A stretch of DNA of 64,000 nt from Hetaerina americana (GCA_022747635.1 JAKTNV010000042.1:2966001-3030000), one strand, 5' to 3'. Counted from the first letter of the stretch, positions 24,790-37,617 are shown. The notes: generated from the letters alone by a model not told the origin. Numbers and translations: made by a program.

Positions 24790-27700
24790 GTCACTTATAT
24801 GTATCCTTACATTATTGTACAGTTTGAATCCATTCAAACTCTACCTTAAATTTTGGAATATAAAATAATAATTTTAATAATCTCGATGATGTATTCATAA
24901 AATCAGCACAAAATGTAATAAAATCACGATTTCTTTGTAACCTCTAAAATAACTGATGGTTCAGACGCCAAAAACTTTGATCTAGGCATATTGGCAAACA
25001 ATATCTCTATTCTTTGTTTATTGTCGTGATCGTGGACATAGTATACGCTTAATATAGCCCATTAATTTCTGCAGCTTAGCCTGTAGTTATAACTTCCATT
25101 CTTTGCTACTTGTTGAAATATTAATTCTTCCAAATTTTCCAGTTATTTTATAGGTTTTAATTCAGTCTAATTGTTTCTGTGGTTCTCGTTTCGATTGTAT
25201 GATTTCTGATTTTCAAGATATTAATTAACTGGATTCTCTGATCAGAATGAATAACTAGTTTTTTCTTATTTATTTCCTTTAATGTATTAACCCGATGCAT
25301 TAATGAAGTTATTCACTCAATCATTCCTTTTGGAAGATACATTCATCTCCTGGCGTATGCAGATGAGTGGCTATCAGTCCTCTTAATAATTTTACTATCG
25401 ATACTTCATCCGAATCAGCAAGATCCCTGGGGCAGAACTTTTTTAGCTTTACATGCACAAATAAAATCAACGGGAGGGATCAATTAAAATCCAATAGTCT
25501 GTTGATAAGCAGATCAGGAGGAAGAAAGTTTTTTTTAAGGAGCAGATCTTCAAATATGCCAACGCATAGCTATGAAGGGATTGAAGTTATAAGGGGCCTT
25601 GGCTTATAATCCGTCACGCATATTCTTAAATCCTTTTAATCTATGCTTATGAATATCCGTAACGACTGTCAACACATAAAGAAAAGCACGAAAAAAACCA
25701 TGCGCAAATAAAAATGGAAATTTTATTTTTTTTAATTAAACAAGGCTACCATAAAATATGATGTATTGCAAGTAGATATATCTGCTTCCTTTTTCCATAT
25801 AGACAGGTTGAATTACTTACGGTATCAAAACAAAAACATATTTCGAAACCCACCAACCAAGTGTTCACCGAATTTTGAGTAAATACATAAATACGAAACA
25901 TGGGAAAAAAACATCTCAAAGTACATATTGATTTAGACAATTTTTCGTGTTTCTTTATTTTTCTAAGATTCAGTATCACAAATATGCGTTAAAAGGTTTC
26001 CTGTGTTAGGCATGCAAATCGTACGTACGTGTTATGCATGCGAATTTGGCTATAAATATGTAAGTTCGTTCCAACAAGAAAATATGTAGCGATGCCGGCG
26101 GCTCACTCAATTATTATTGACCGTCAGGTGCATGTCCTGTTTATTAAAACTGGCTCTTATTCTTAATTTATGTTTTGAATATTCTGTGATGCCAAGTAGG
26201 TTTACATTCTTTCAATTCGATCATTAAATTTTTAGTTGCGCATAAATCAACTCGTATGACTTTAAGTGGGCACACCAGGTAAAATTTCTTTCGGTAATAA
26301 GGCACCCGTGTTCACGAAGTTGGTAACCGTCAAATCTCAAATGGATTCCAAATAGTTTATCACTATTCTAATCGATTGTTGAATTAGCCAGAGATTAATC
26401 CGAAATTACTATTCAGGTCAATAAGAAAATCAGTGGTACTCTGAAGAGGAACATTTTCTGAAATGCGACGGGTAGTTTACGTTATAGTTCCGAGTACGAT
26501 ATGAACTCATACTCGCAAATACAGGACACTAGTTTTATAGCGAAGGATATGGGTTAGAATTTTTTAGACCTAGGGTATTTCAAATTTTTACATATTCTCT
26601 AGAGGTTTACTAAAGCCAACTCGCACAATCCGTTAACTTTATAACGTTAACAGTTATAATGGTAAGGATTTCGGATCTGATCGCTGTCATTACCTGCGTG
26701 TTGTCCTTTCTGAACCCTCTGTCGGTTAAATTCTTGACGGTGAGATTATCCATGTTCATTCTAGTCTATATCTGGCCTAGTAAACCAACAGGTAATTTAT
26801 TTGAATCCTACTCAGGATACTGACATGAAATTTTTATTACCAACCTTTATTTAGGCTATATTTTGCAACAACCATATAAGTGAATTTTATAACTGACCTG
26901 TACTTATAGCCACTATTGCTTCCCTCCGGCCTTACTTCCAATTAGGAATAACATAACGAATTTAGGGACCCTAGTGGGTGATCATTTCTAAAGGGCAGGC
27001 AAGGCAACTGAAGCCATTTTTATCCACACCACTATAATATAATATTATTCTGAAAGTAGCGCTAATTACTCGCCCCTGAGCAGCGTAGTCGATTCCGCTC
27101 TTAATTAATTATAGCGCCCTGCATATATAGGTGGTAGCGGAGCAAGAATGCCTTGTATTTTGTATTTTTATTAAAACATGAATAGAAAGAAGACCCTAGG
27201 GAAAATATTTAGTGGTGCAATACCAAGAACTATCTCCTAATTGCTTTTACAAGAAAGGAAAGGCCAAACGTACGCATACTCAGAAATTGGAACTGAATTC
27301 TGTTTCTACTCGTCTTTTATGCTTCTCCGATAATTATAGAAAATTACCCATTTTCCTTGGCCAAGTAAACTAATTTTTATGAAATGAAAATGAGAAACTA
27401 ATATATGTTATTTAAGAACATGGTAAATATATAAAATATCCTATTGTTTGACGAACGCTAGTCAGTGGAAATCGGCTGTTAAAATAAAGGGAAAATATTA
27501 GCAAAACCAAAGCTGAATATAAAAAATGTCTTAATTAGCACATCAAAGACTTAAGCACAGCTATTCCTGATTGTTTCAAATATAACTGGTGAGTGCAAGT
27601 CCAATAAAAAAAGAGAACTCTTTCGAAAGCTAAACATCATCATTAATAATGAAGACAGAACACAGCCTTGGGGGTTCAAGAAGATTACCTTATTGGGCTG

Positions 27701-29280
27701 ATCGTATCGGCAGCGTAGCTGATTGGGAGTTTAAAAAAAGTGCCCATTCTAGCCGTAAGACAAATAATAGAGAAGGAAAGTTAAGAAAAAGGTGGCTAAA
27801 ATAAAACATCCATCGCAATGAATCGCTAAAACAATTAGATTGCACCTCGCAAATCTATTTTTTTAATTCTATCTGCGGGTCATTTGTCTGCCTCCTCACC
27901 ATCAGTCATCAACCGGGTTTTAAAATTACCCAGACGGCGAAAGAAGGCTCCGAATTATCTATATCACTTCTGGTTGTTAGCCAGAGTTATTAAAATAGCC
28001 GGTGCATACGATACACAAAGGAAAATGGGAGGAAAGTTGAAATGTAAGGGAAACGCGGGGAGAGCAGTAGAGAGTTATTTGAGAGCTAAAGTCCGACGGA
28101 TCTGCATGTGAATGCTCTAGGTACCTCGTACTTGAGGCTACTTCTTTCGTTAAATTCGCAAATAATCTACTCTCAAATCAGAACTATATGGTTATCAATT
28201 TTTATATAACCTCGTGTAATTAAGTCAAACATGAAATGTGGGGAGTAGTGACTCAAATACCAAGCATGCAAAAGGAATAATACTCGAAGTTTACCGACCG
28301 TCTATTTTTTAAATACGGAAAAAACTAAGATACAAACACGGAATTGTTAAGTGATATTGACGCTGGAGAAGAGTATTTTTCAAGATAAATAATATTGTGA
28401 AAATAGTTAGAAGCTTAAAAATGGAAAACTTCGAATTTAATTTTTAGGCAGCACGTGAAGTAATCCCATGAATTGTTAGAGTTAATAATCAAATAAATGA
28501 ATTATTCACTGTAAATCATCACTCTTAATCACCTAGTGGGTGAATTGGCCACTTGACCCTACTCGTTCCTCAGCTTTGAACGAGGTAAGAACCCAGGAGG
28601 CAAGCAACCTTCAGCTGCCCACCACAGGTACGAATCTCAATGATTGGCAACTTGGAAAGGAAGGCAAGAGAGAAAAAAACCGAAAGAAATATCTCGGAAA
28701 TGCAGTCGGTAATCAAGAGGAGAATAACAAAAAACGCATTCTGGGCCACGGCAGTATTCATATGAAAAGATGTGTCTATTCAAATATATATCCATATTTA
28801 AGTACTCTGAAATATTCTCAAGTACTTTCAACCTACATTTTCCCTTGTGTGAAGCCGAGACTAACGCAGCCATATGAATCGTACCACGCTAAGAATAAGG
28901 GTAACAAATGAGCTCTACCCTGAAATGATACACGATTTGGAGTAAAAAATATTAAAAAATCCTCTATACAACCTTTATGCTGATCGAATATTAATACTAA
29001 TGCAGGAATATATCACACTCATCCCACTGATAGTTCGGCTTTGGATCTCTGAGGTGAAAGGCATAAGATTAAAATAAACTCTAAAAACACATATATCCTC
29101 CTCATTTTTTAAAAGCCAAATACGCCTAACTGAACCTTTAGTTTTCTAGGTAAGTCAAAATATTTCCATACATACAAGAAAACTTTCATCAAAACAGAGG
29201 CGGAGACATACAGTTAAAGGTACGATTCAGTTTTCTACTGGAAAATCACGATGCGTTATAACAAATCTTGGCATGCAAGT
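24790..29280. other. AT-rich non-coding DNA, nothing recognised
   Basis: ORFs are short and unlike proteins. The longest, 123 codons at 28540-28911, has no recognisable domain. No array, RNA gene or transposon end was seen. Confidence 0.5.
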
Positions 29281-29289
29281 TCCTGCCTA

Positions 29290-29375
29290 CACCAGTTAGC
29301 CTATTGTGCAGAGGACACTTGGGTGTCATTGGTTTGAATCCTGTCTCTGCAATCTCTTTGCAAAGACTATCTCTA
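29290..29375 (+). mobile_element. possible tRNA-like SINE head
   Basis: TTAGCCTATTG resembles an A box, and 33 bases further GGTTTGAATCC matches the B-box consensus GGTTCGANTCC at all but one position. The spacing fits an internal RNA polymerase III promoter. The region does not fold as a complete tRNA, and the body downstream is AT-rich and unrecognised, so it is more likely a decayed SINE head than a gene. Confidence 0.3.
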
Positions 29376-29689
29376 AAAATATTTTTGATATTCTCAGTAA
29401 ATGTAGTACTAGAAAATGTAATATTAGTATGAAGACAAAAATCATAACAATAATTTGGTACGAAATGGAAAACACATCAACTGGTAAATCAATAAAATGT
29501 GTTTTCTCTCGAATACCATTTAATTACTCGTGAAATTTTATTAATTTAGTCACCGCTGGATTTGCAATTTTAAGATATTTCAAGTGCTTCAAGATGTTCT
29601 TTTCGTCTGGCTTCCATATACTTTCACGCTACGGAAACATAAAAAAATCGCAGATAACACTTGATTTTCCCGGATAGCGACCGTCCACT

Positions 29690-30190
29690 CTTCTGGGAAA
29701 TTAAAAATGTTTCGCAGCAGATTGAGAAGAGAGAGAGATGGAGAGAGAGGTCCAAACCGGATCGCTGCGATAACAATCATTCTCTCGTCCGAACAACCTC
29801 TGCGTTATTAATTGGGAGAAAGCAACCGACGCTTTGAGAGACGCACGGCGGGCGACGCCTTTGCCCTAGCGATATCCACAACGCCAGAGAGGGCCGCGGA
29901 CGATTCCTCTTGCTTTAAACTGCCTCCCATTACATCCCTACCAGGAGCCGATCCTTCCTCAAAGGGTGGGAAACCGGCATACGTGATTGAACGATGATAA
30001 TTCTCAAATTAGTGAACCAATTACGTTCTGGCTCGAGGGAGAAGAGTCTCTTGCGCTGTTTTGGTCTCCGCACAGAAAGTGGGACTAATGTGAAGCACGG
30101 CAATGGAATAGAGCGTCCGGCAGAAGAGCGCTTGAGTTTCCGCACGCGATACGTTTTGTCATAGATTGAGGAAGCTTCATTGGCCATAGG
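29690..30190. promoter_or_regulatory. GC-richer island with GA runs
   Basis: Composition rises in GC and CpG compared with both flanks. A GA-rich run (29726-29750) opens the block, and overlapping frames on both strands (61 codons plus, 91 codons minus) have no recognisable motif. It resembles the islands at 16-18 kb, 38-39 kb and 47 kb. A regulatory role is inference. Confidence 0.22.
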
Positions 30191-30199
30191 TTTCAAAAA

Positions 30200-33100
30200 T
30201 TGCAAGAAAATATGGAAGGGAGTTTTCTCCAGCCAAAGTTTTTATTTGATAAAGGAATTTGTTTCAGGTACGTTAAATATCCACAGCCTTCAAAATCCTC
30301 CATTATGCTCAAATTTGAGTGTATAAGTATGAATTTCCATAATTACTGAAAACATGAGGACATATTTACTGCATTCAAAATTAAGTAAATACCCAATGCA
30401 CAACTGAGCTACCCTATATTAAGCAAAGAGATTTATGTAGCTTACAAATGCAAGCTACAGTAAATGTAAACTATACAGCTCACAAATGCGCATAGAAACA
30501 TACCTGCGTACTTATTCGATAAGCCCCAAAATAAAAGATATTAAAGGTGTTTGGGAATACAGCACAACAACTTCAATGGGTTAGATTCAGAATATCATAA
30601 ATTAAGTATCAATAGAAAATTATAACCAAAAAATTAAGAGAACTCATATTCAATAGATTATGATTTACCAGAGGAAAATCTGACATTAATTAATGGGTTT
30701 GATTTGCTATTGAAATGCTATCTCCACAAAAGTTACATTAGATATTCAAACTTGAACGATTGCCAGGGTTCACTGTACAAGTAAAAAAATATTTTTAATG
30801 AGGTGTAACCCCTTTTCACTCTTCCTCTCATTTACTCAGCTAAATGTAGCTTTTGTCAAATTCCACCCAGCCACAACTAACAAAACACGCACAATAGCAA
30901 ATCAAGTCAATTATATTTTACATGTTTGCGTTGCTTCTCCCAGTAATATGGCCGCTAGAATATTAAAAATTTCACTTTTTAAAGTTTTTCCATAGTTTTT
31001 TTAAACAGTGCCTTCCTTCTGGACTTGACGTTATAATGTTAATCTAACTCTATTTGATTCATAGATTGATTTGCGCATCTTAACTGCACGTGAACATTCG
31101 CAGAGAAAAATAGCAGTTTTGTAAAAGCATGGCTATTTGGTCCGCAAACGGAGAAATAATTCTTCTCTCCTCCCTCCGTGTACTTTTCCTTGGCACCACT
31201 TATTACCATCTCAACATGAACATTTAAGATCAAGGGTGGTAACGGGTAACCCACTTTTCTTCATTTTAAATGCTTTTGTGCTTTCACCGCACCTGTTTGC
31301 TGCAATCTACTCCCGACAAAGAGTTTTCAACAATCTCCTTTCCTTGTTGCTTAAATTAATTCATTTATTGAGGACATACCTTCATGTTCCGATCTAAATT
31401 TCTATGAAGTCCAAAATATTTATACAAAAATCAGATATAGAGAATTAGGCAAATTTTGATAAAATCATTATAATCTGTTACATTTCATTCAAAAGAATAT
31501 TATAGATAGCAAAATCATGACCATTGCAATTCAGGAAATCGCAATTGAATTTGACAGGAATAAAGGTTTGCACATAAGATCTTAGTACTCTCTACTACTC
31601 CGCTCTTATATTTAACAAATAATGATATTTTTTATTCAATGTCTTTAATAATATAATATTCAAATCGCTACCGATATATTTATTATAATGCCTAATATAC
31701 CTCATAGATGATAAAAATGGATCCAATTTCATAGAAGAATCATGATACGGATCATTGACGAACTATTATGATATATAAGCATGATAAAAATTAGAAAAAG
31801 GATTATAGCCGCTTAACGTGCCCAAGTATTGGTATTAGTTTGAAGTGTGAGAATACATATAAAGAAACGACCCACCTCTGTTTTGTGTATTGCATGGCTA
31901 GCCTAATTTTTCAGCCTGTATGGAAAAGAGCTGCAGCTGCATTGTATTGCAGTAAATGATGCCATACTGAGTTTTGTGATAAACCACACAAAGTGCAGTA
32001 GACAAATAAATATTTGGAAGAAAAACAATTATCGGTGCGCAGGAACTTTTACTCAAAGTTATTTTCCCATCAAGATAAATGCTACATTAATGAGATTGGT
32101 TGAGAATTTTACGAATATATCTGACGTAGTTTTAAGGGTATTAATGAATATCAATGTGAAATATCAAAATAAACCAACACAAATACCAAGGAAAATACTT
32201 TTCTCAGCTGTTTGGGAGGAAATATACTAATTAACTTGAAAAGAGGATAAGAAAATTTACATTAGACCTCTTTCTGGCGAATCATTTGCGGAAATCCAGT
32301 CAAGGCCTCATTTTGATGCAAAAAATTCAACTCGACTGCAATCGAGGAGAGATGCTATGAACGAGCCACCGGCGTTCCAAAAGACAGCGCGAGGGAGCAG
32401 CACTGATCAAGAACGCGTTTCTTCTTTACAATTCAATGGGAACCATCAAAATGCAAGCTGTATACGGAATCTGGTTTGCTTTACATGACGTCATCATGAA
32501 TACGGTCATCAAATATGTCGCCTAACTGTTCATGCAAAAAATATTCACCTCTCATTGGCCTACCAGTAGGTCTTCTGTTAATCTCTTCGAGAATATTTAA
32601 AAAACTGGAAGCAAGTAGATGGGCGAAAGTTGTGATATAAAGAGAGACAAGATCCGGCCATTCATCCATGAAGACGAGGCATAAAAGTGAGGCAGCGACG
32701 AAATTACAAAATTTACCGCCCAGATAATGCTCAGATTTAGATATTGATGCAACTATTTATATAGTTATCAATCAAAAGAAAAGTACAAGAATTAGAATTT
32801 GAAAACAGAGAATAACTCCAACAAGTTACGTAACCCTCATCGCAAGTGATATCAGAGAGAAAATTAAGCTATGATTTATTTTTATTTAATATGCAGATGA
32901 ATGAGTTCAAACGATAGCTTTAATAAAATCCGAATATTTGCAAAAGTAAATAGTGTTAATAATCCTTTGACTACAGGATATTTTAACCATAATTTTATCT
33001 AATAAACAGTAATTAGCTTACATATTTGGAATTGCATCTGTTTTTGGTGGTAAAATAAGATCCTTTGAGTGAGTTTTTAAAATAAGGCTTCTTCTTAACT

Positions 33101-33960
33101 TTCCAAGATATTACATAAGTTGAGGCTACTATTCCCAAGATAGACTATTTTTATTGAATTTATTAGCTATTATTTTTCGTGTTGAGCTAATAATTATCTG
33201 AACAAACGGTTTAGTTATTTCGATTAATGGTTTAACAAGAATCCTCTGAATTGAGCTCAACATTCTTTTCTGACAGGGAAATCAAATCCGGTCGGAGTGG
33301 TTGGGCCAATAAACAGACATTTCTTGGATACACGTGGCATATTCTGCACCTGGAAGTTTACTGCCGTAGAGGCAGGGCCATTTTTCTCGCTAATAACGCA
33401 GTTATCTGGAAAATAAACTTTTTGCCAATTTAAATAAAAAACTGAATCAGTCTTTTTCAGTCTATTCACAAATTTAATAAAAAAATGTGCTCGGTCATTT
33501 GATGCACTTCAATATTTTCCTTAAGGGCAACAGAAGATTTACCCCTCGTTCGAATTCAACTCACGGTGACACTCGCATCGGCGAGTTCCTCTTTCGCTTT
33601 TAATTTTCCTCGCACGAAAATTGGAAAAAATCAGATGCCTTACACGTATTAGAGTATGAATTTTGACTGGAACATTCGATTGAAGCAACTCGCTCGAAAT
33701 AAACGCCCACTTTTTACATCGAAGACTTAAATTCAGATGTTTAATGATTGAAATTTACCACTTTAAAATACCCGTGCCTGTTTAATTTGAGCTTTCTGGT
33801 TTCAAAGACAGTAACCTCATCAATAATTTATAAATTCATACGAACCAATTTTTGCCCACCATTTTTCTCCGACCTTACACCACAAGAGCCAGGACAAAGG
33901 GAATATTAACCACTTCTGCCTCAGGCGCTATGACGTTTCAAAGGAGCCAGAAAAGTTATT
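30200..33960. other. AT-rich non-coding DNA, nothing recognised
   Basis: Only short ORFs without protein-like features, and no recognisable repeat or transposon, were seen in this stretch. Confidence 0.5.
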
Positions 33961-33969
33961 TATTTGCAT

Positions 33970-33976
33970 GAATATA

Positions 33977-34016
<40 letters not shown>

Positions 34017-34051
34017 GGTATACAGGTATATATATATATATTCAGGTATAC

Positions 34052-34086
<35 letters not shown>

Positions 34087-34121
34087 GGTATACAGGTATA
34101 TATATATATATTCAGGTATAC

Positions 34122-34158
<37 letters not shown>

Positions 34159-34161
34159 TAT
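33970..34161. repeat. TA microsatellite with higher-order CAGGTA repeat
   Basis: (TA)n is interrupted by TTCAGGTATACAGGTA at 34013, 34041, 34083 and 34111. The spacings 28, 42 and 28 mean a pair of units is itself duplicated with a 70-bp period. The last bases (34150-34161, ATATATAGGTAT) are the 5' copy of the likely target-site duplication of the RTE insertion. Confidence 0.9.
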
Positions 34162-37100
34162 CCCTCCCCGGACTACAACCTTGACGTGGTGGAAGGGCTT
34201 GTGCGTTCCGATGACCCCTAGAGCTGTGCTGGCGGGAGTAATAATTATTGCTCCTGGTAGGGTCACCCATGCCAGATAGGTCGAAGGTTAGGAGCCAGAC
34301 GAAAGGTAGTCCACGCAGCGTCTGTTCCTCAGTGAGGCGGCTGCAATGGCGTCTGACCCCAGTGGGGCGGCCAGTAAGTGATGGTGTCACGTTAAAAACA
34401 CTATTGAGGAAGGCAACGGGAAACCACCTCAATTATCATTCCCTAGAAAAATATGATGGACAATAGAGATATTTTGAGTCCTGGCAACCACGGGGCTCGG
34501 CCCAATCGGCCGTGTGTCGTGCCCGGCAGCGGGGGAGGCAAGGCTTCCGCGGTCGTCATCCCACGAAACCCTTGCAAAGGAAAACCAGCAGCAGCAGGAC
34601 AGAAGACGCAGGAGAAGAAGACCAAATTAGTTAGAATTGGAACATGGAATGTTAGGACAATGATGAGGACAGGGAAATTGGAGAATGTTAAGCGAGAGAT
34701 GGAAAGGGGAAATATAGATATTTTAGGTATATGCGAGGTGAGATGGAAAGATAGCGGGGACTACTGGAGTGATAAGTATAGAATAATATACAGCGGTGGG
34801 GACGAGAGCCAACGAGGGGTTGCCATAGTATTAAATGAAGAGGTAGGAAGAAGCGTAGTCAACATAGAGCAGGTAACGGATAGAATACTACTAGTGGAGA
34901 TAAAAGCAGAACCGACGAACTTAGTTATTATTCAGGTATACATGCCACCGAGCAACCATAAGGAAGAAGAGGTCGATAAGATATACGATCAGTTAGAGGA
35001 CATGATCGCGTGTGTTCCAGCAGGGAAACATTTGATAGTGATGGGGGACATGAATGCGACGGTAGGCGAAGGAAGAGATGGTGATGAGGTGGGCGACTAC
35101 GGTTTAGGCACGAGGAATGACCGCGGGGAGAAAGCAGTTGAGTTCTGCAGGAGACAGGGGTTAGTCATCACCAACACTTGGTTTAGACACCACAAAAGAC
35201 GCAGGTATACATGGAAAATGCCAGGTGACTCAGGAAGATATCAGCTAGATTATATCCTGGTTAGACACAGGTTTAGGAATAGTGTGATAAATTCCCACAG
35301 CTTTCCGGGAGCGGATGCGGACTCAGACCACAATTTAGTTGTTATGAAATGTAGCGTACGTTTCAAAAAGATAAGGCAGGGGCGGCGAGTTAGAAAATGG
35401 AATGTAGAAGCATTAAATGGGTTGAAAAGGAAGGAATACAAACAGGCGGTAGAGAAAATAATGGAGGATGGTAAAGGGCTTATTACTATCGAAGAAAAAT
35501 GGGAAATGATCAAAAAAGGGTTGTCTAAAGCCGCAAAAGACACTATTGGAACCGTTAACGCTAAAAGGACTAGGAAACCATGGATCACGGATGAGATGAT
35601 TACAAAGATGGATGAGCGGCGAAAATGGAAGAATATAAATACAGAATTAGGCAAAATGAAGTACAAAGAATTGAACAATAAATTGAGGCGGGCAACAAAT
35701 AAGGCAAAAGACGCATGGTGGAAGACGCAGTGCGAGGATATGGAAAGTCTCCAGAGGAAGGGCGAAATCGGTGCGCTGTACCGCAAAGTTAAATCGTTAT
35801 CGGGAAGTAAGAAAGGAAGAGCTATGCTAATAGTTAGAGATAAAGCGGGTAAGGTAATAGTTGACGCAGGAAAGATCCAAGAGAGATGGAAGGAGTATAT
35901 AGAAGAACTGTATAGTAAAGAACTCAGACCAACAAAGTTAGACATTGAAAAAGAAAATGACGTAGAGGAAGACAGCTTAGGTCCAGGCATACTAGACAAT
36001 GAGATAGAAAGGGCATTAAGGGAGATGAAACTAAATAAGGCCGTGGGGGTAGATAACATTCCCGTGGAACTTTTTAAATGCTTAGGAAAATGTGGGAGGA
36101 AGAGGCTATATGGGCTGATCCGTAGCATTTATGAGGAGGGAATCTGGCCGGAAGACTTTGTGAGAGCAGTTTTAGTTCCGATTCCGAAAAAGGTAAAGGC
36201 CACGTCATGTGAGGACTATAGGACAATTAGTTTGATATCCCACGCAGCTAAAGTTGTTCTCAGGATCATAAACAAACGGATAGAGAGTAGGGCAAATGAT
36301 TACTTAGGGGATGATCAGTTTGGGTTTAGGATGGGGAGAGGTACGCGTGATGCCATTGCAGTAATGAGATTATTAATCGAGAGGAATATAGAACACAACC
36401 AGGAGGTATTTGCCTGTTTCTTAGATTTCGAAAAAGCGTTTGATAGAGTGAATTGGGAAAAACTAATGAGTATATTGCAGAAAATAGGAATAGATTGGAG
36501 GGAAAGGAGGCTAATCCGCAACCTGTACATGTCTCAGACTGCTCAGGTGCGGGTGGGAAACGGGGAGTCAGGATGGGCAGTGTTAGGAAGGGGTGTAAGG
36601 CAGGGTTGCCCATTATCACCGTTGCTGTTCAACCTGTATGCAGAGGAAATGATCAAAGAGGCATGGGAAGAACTCGAGGTAGGAATGAAAGTGGGCGGGG
36701 GATTCGTAAAATCAGTTAGGTTTGCTGATGACCAAGCTTTAGTTTGTCAGTCAGCCAAGGGGCTGCAAGCATTGCTTAGTGAATTGGAAATTCAGTGCGA
36801 CAGGTATGGGATGAGAATCAACATTAATAAAACAAAGGTTATGCGATTTTCTAGAAAGAAAAAGGCTAATCTTAACATTAAAGTAAGAGGGCAAAAACTA
36901 GAGCAGGTAGAACAGTTTACGTATCTCGGTAGTGTTTTGGACCAACACGGTCAAAGTAGTAGGGACGTAAGGAGAAGAATTGCGCTAGGCAAAGAGGCTT
37001 TCACGAGGAGGAGGGAGTTGATGACGGGGACTTTGAGTAAGGATGTTAAGAAAAGACTCGTAAAAACTTTGATATGGAGCGTAGCTATGTACGGCGCGGA

Positions 37101-37531
37101 AACGTGGTCATTGAAGCAGGAGGATAGACGTAGATTGGAGGCTTTTGAAATGTGGGTGTGGAGAAGAATGGAGAAGGTGAAATGGACAGAGAAGAAAACA
37201 AATGAGGAAGTACTTGGTATGGTGGGCGAAGAGAGGGGTTTGTTGGGGGCAATCCTATGGAGGCAGGAAAAGTGGATGAAGGTGGTGTTGACCGGCAGTG
37301 GGATGTTGAAGACTGTGATAGAGGGTAGAATGTTGGGCAAAAGAGGAAAGGGAAGGAACAGGATGGGGATGTTGGACGGGATGAAGGGAGGAAGAAAGTA
37401 CTCAGAGATGAAGAGGGACCTGGTGTAGAGTAGAATTTAGGGTTGTGTTTTGTTAGTAGTCACAAAATATTTGTTTGGTAGTTGTGTCCATCAAAAAAAC
37501 CTACCTTAACCGGTAGATTACCTTAAAAAAA
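34162..37531 (+). mobile_element. full-length RTE-clade non-LTR retrotransposon
   Basis: This is a 3370-bp element inside TA microsatellite, flanked by ATATATAGGTAT at 34150-34161 and 37532-37543, which reads as a 12-bp target-site duplication. The surrounding repeat makes chance agreement possible. It has a 291-bp 5' untranslated region, one long ORF (34453-37428), about 100 bp of 3' untranslated region containing CCTTAACCGGTAGATTACC, and a short A-rich tail (TTAAAAAAAA). Four or more decayed relatives lie in this window. The 5' region is kept in the 22.5-kb relative, so it is a true part of the element. RTE elements insert by target-primed reverse transcription. The single uninterrupted ORF makes this copy a candidate for recent activity. 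Confidence 0.85.
34453..37428 (+). CDS. RTE retrotransposon protein: endonuclease and reverse transcriptase
   Basis: A 991-residue protein with no stop or frameshift. An apurinic-type (exonuclease-endonuclease-phosphatase) endonuclease spans about residues 58-300. Its expected active-site residues are all seen: N66 in GTWNVRTM, E95 in CEVRW, D199/N201 in GDMNA, and D292/H293 in SDHNL. The reverse transcriptase spans about 520-800, with PVELFK (537-542), motif A LDFEKAFDRV (D658), RQGCPLSP (716-723) and the catalytic FADD (D759, D760). The thumb/C-terminal part includes YLGSVLD (824-830), GKEAF, and a MYGAETW/WVWRRM region near 879-905. The enzyme nicks target DNA and copies its own RNA in place. 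I chose the first ATG, at 34453. RTE proteins are typically about this length. Another clade close to RTE cannot be excluded without a phylogeny. Confidence 0.9.
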   Translation: MMDNRDILSPGNHGARPNRPCVVPGSGGGKASAVVIPRNPCKGKPAAAGQKTQEKKTKLVRIGTWNVRTMMRTGKLENVKREMERGNIDILGICEVRWKDSGDYWSDKYRIIYSGGDESQRGVAIVLNEEVGRSVVNIEQVTDRILLVEIKAEPTNLVIIQVYMPPSNHKEEEVDKIYDQLEDMIACVPAGKHLIVMGDMNATVGEGRDGDEVGDYGLGTRNDRGEKAVEFCRRQGLVITNTWFRHHKRRRYTWKMPGDSGRYQLDYILVRHRFRNSVINSHSFPGADADSDHNLVVMKCSVRFKKIRQGRRVRKWNVEALNGLKRKEYKQAVEKIMEDGKGLITIEEKWEMIKKGLSKAAKDTIGTVNAKRTRKPWITDEMITKMDERRKWKNINTELGKMKYKELNNKLRRATNKAKDAWWKTQCEDMESLQRKGEIGALYRKVKSLSGSKKGRAMLIVRDKAGKVIVDAGKIQERWKEYIEELYSKELRPTKLDIEKENDVEEDSLGPGILDNEIERALREMKLNKAVGVDNIPVELFKCLGKCGRKRLYGLIRSIYEEGIWPEDFVRAVLVPIPKKVKATSCEDYRTISLISHAAKVVLRIINKRIESRANDYLGDDQFGFRMGRGTRDAIAVMRLLIERNIEHNQEVFACFLDFEKAFDRVNWEKLMSILQKIGIDWRERRLIRNLYMSQTAQVRVGNGESGWAVLGRGVRQGCPLSPLLFNLYAEEMIKEAWEELEVGMKVGGGFVKSVRFADDQALVCQSAKGLQALLSELEIQCDRYGMRININKTKVMRFSRKKKANLNIKVRGQKLEQVEQFTYLGSVLDQHGQSSRDVRRRIALGKEAFTRRRELMTGTLSKDVKKRLVKTLIWSVAMYGAETWSLKQEDRRRLEAFEMWVWRRMEKVKWTEKKTNEEVLGMVGEERGLLGAILWRQEKWMKVVLTGSGMLKTVIEGRMLGKRGKGRNRMGMLDGMKGGRKYSEMKRDLV

Positions 37532-37551
37532 ATATATAGGTATATATATAT

Positions 37552-37599
<48 letters not shown>

Positions 37600-37617
37600 A
37601 TATATATATATATATAT

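Noticed and set aside
28560..28590. Possible 11-base microexon between TTCCTCAG and GAG|GTAAGA
   Set aside because: Both sites fit consensus, but such pairs occur by chance and nothing nearby supports a gene.
35250..36128. 292-codon minus-strand ORF
   Set aside because: It lies opposite the RTE protein ORF and is a shadow of it; the product is Ser/Phe/Leu-rich with no motif.
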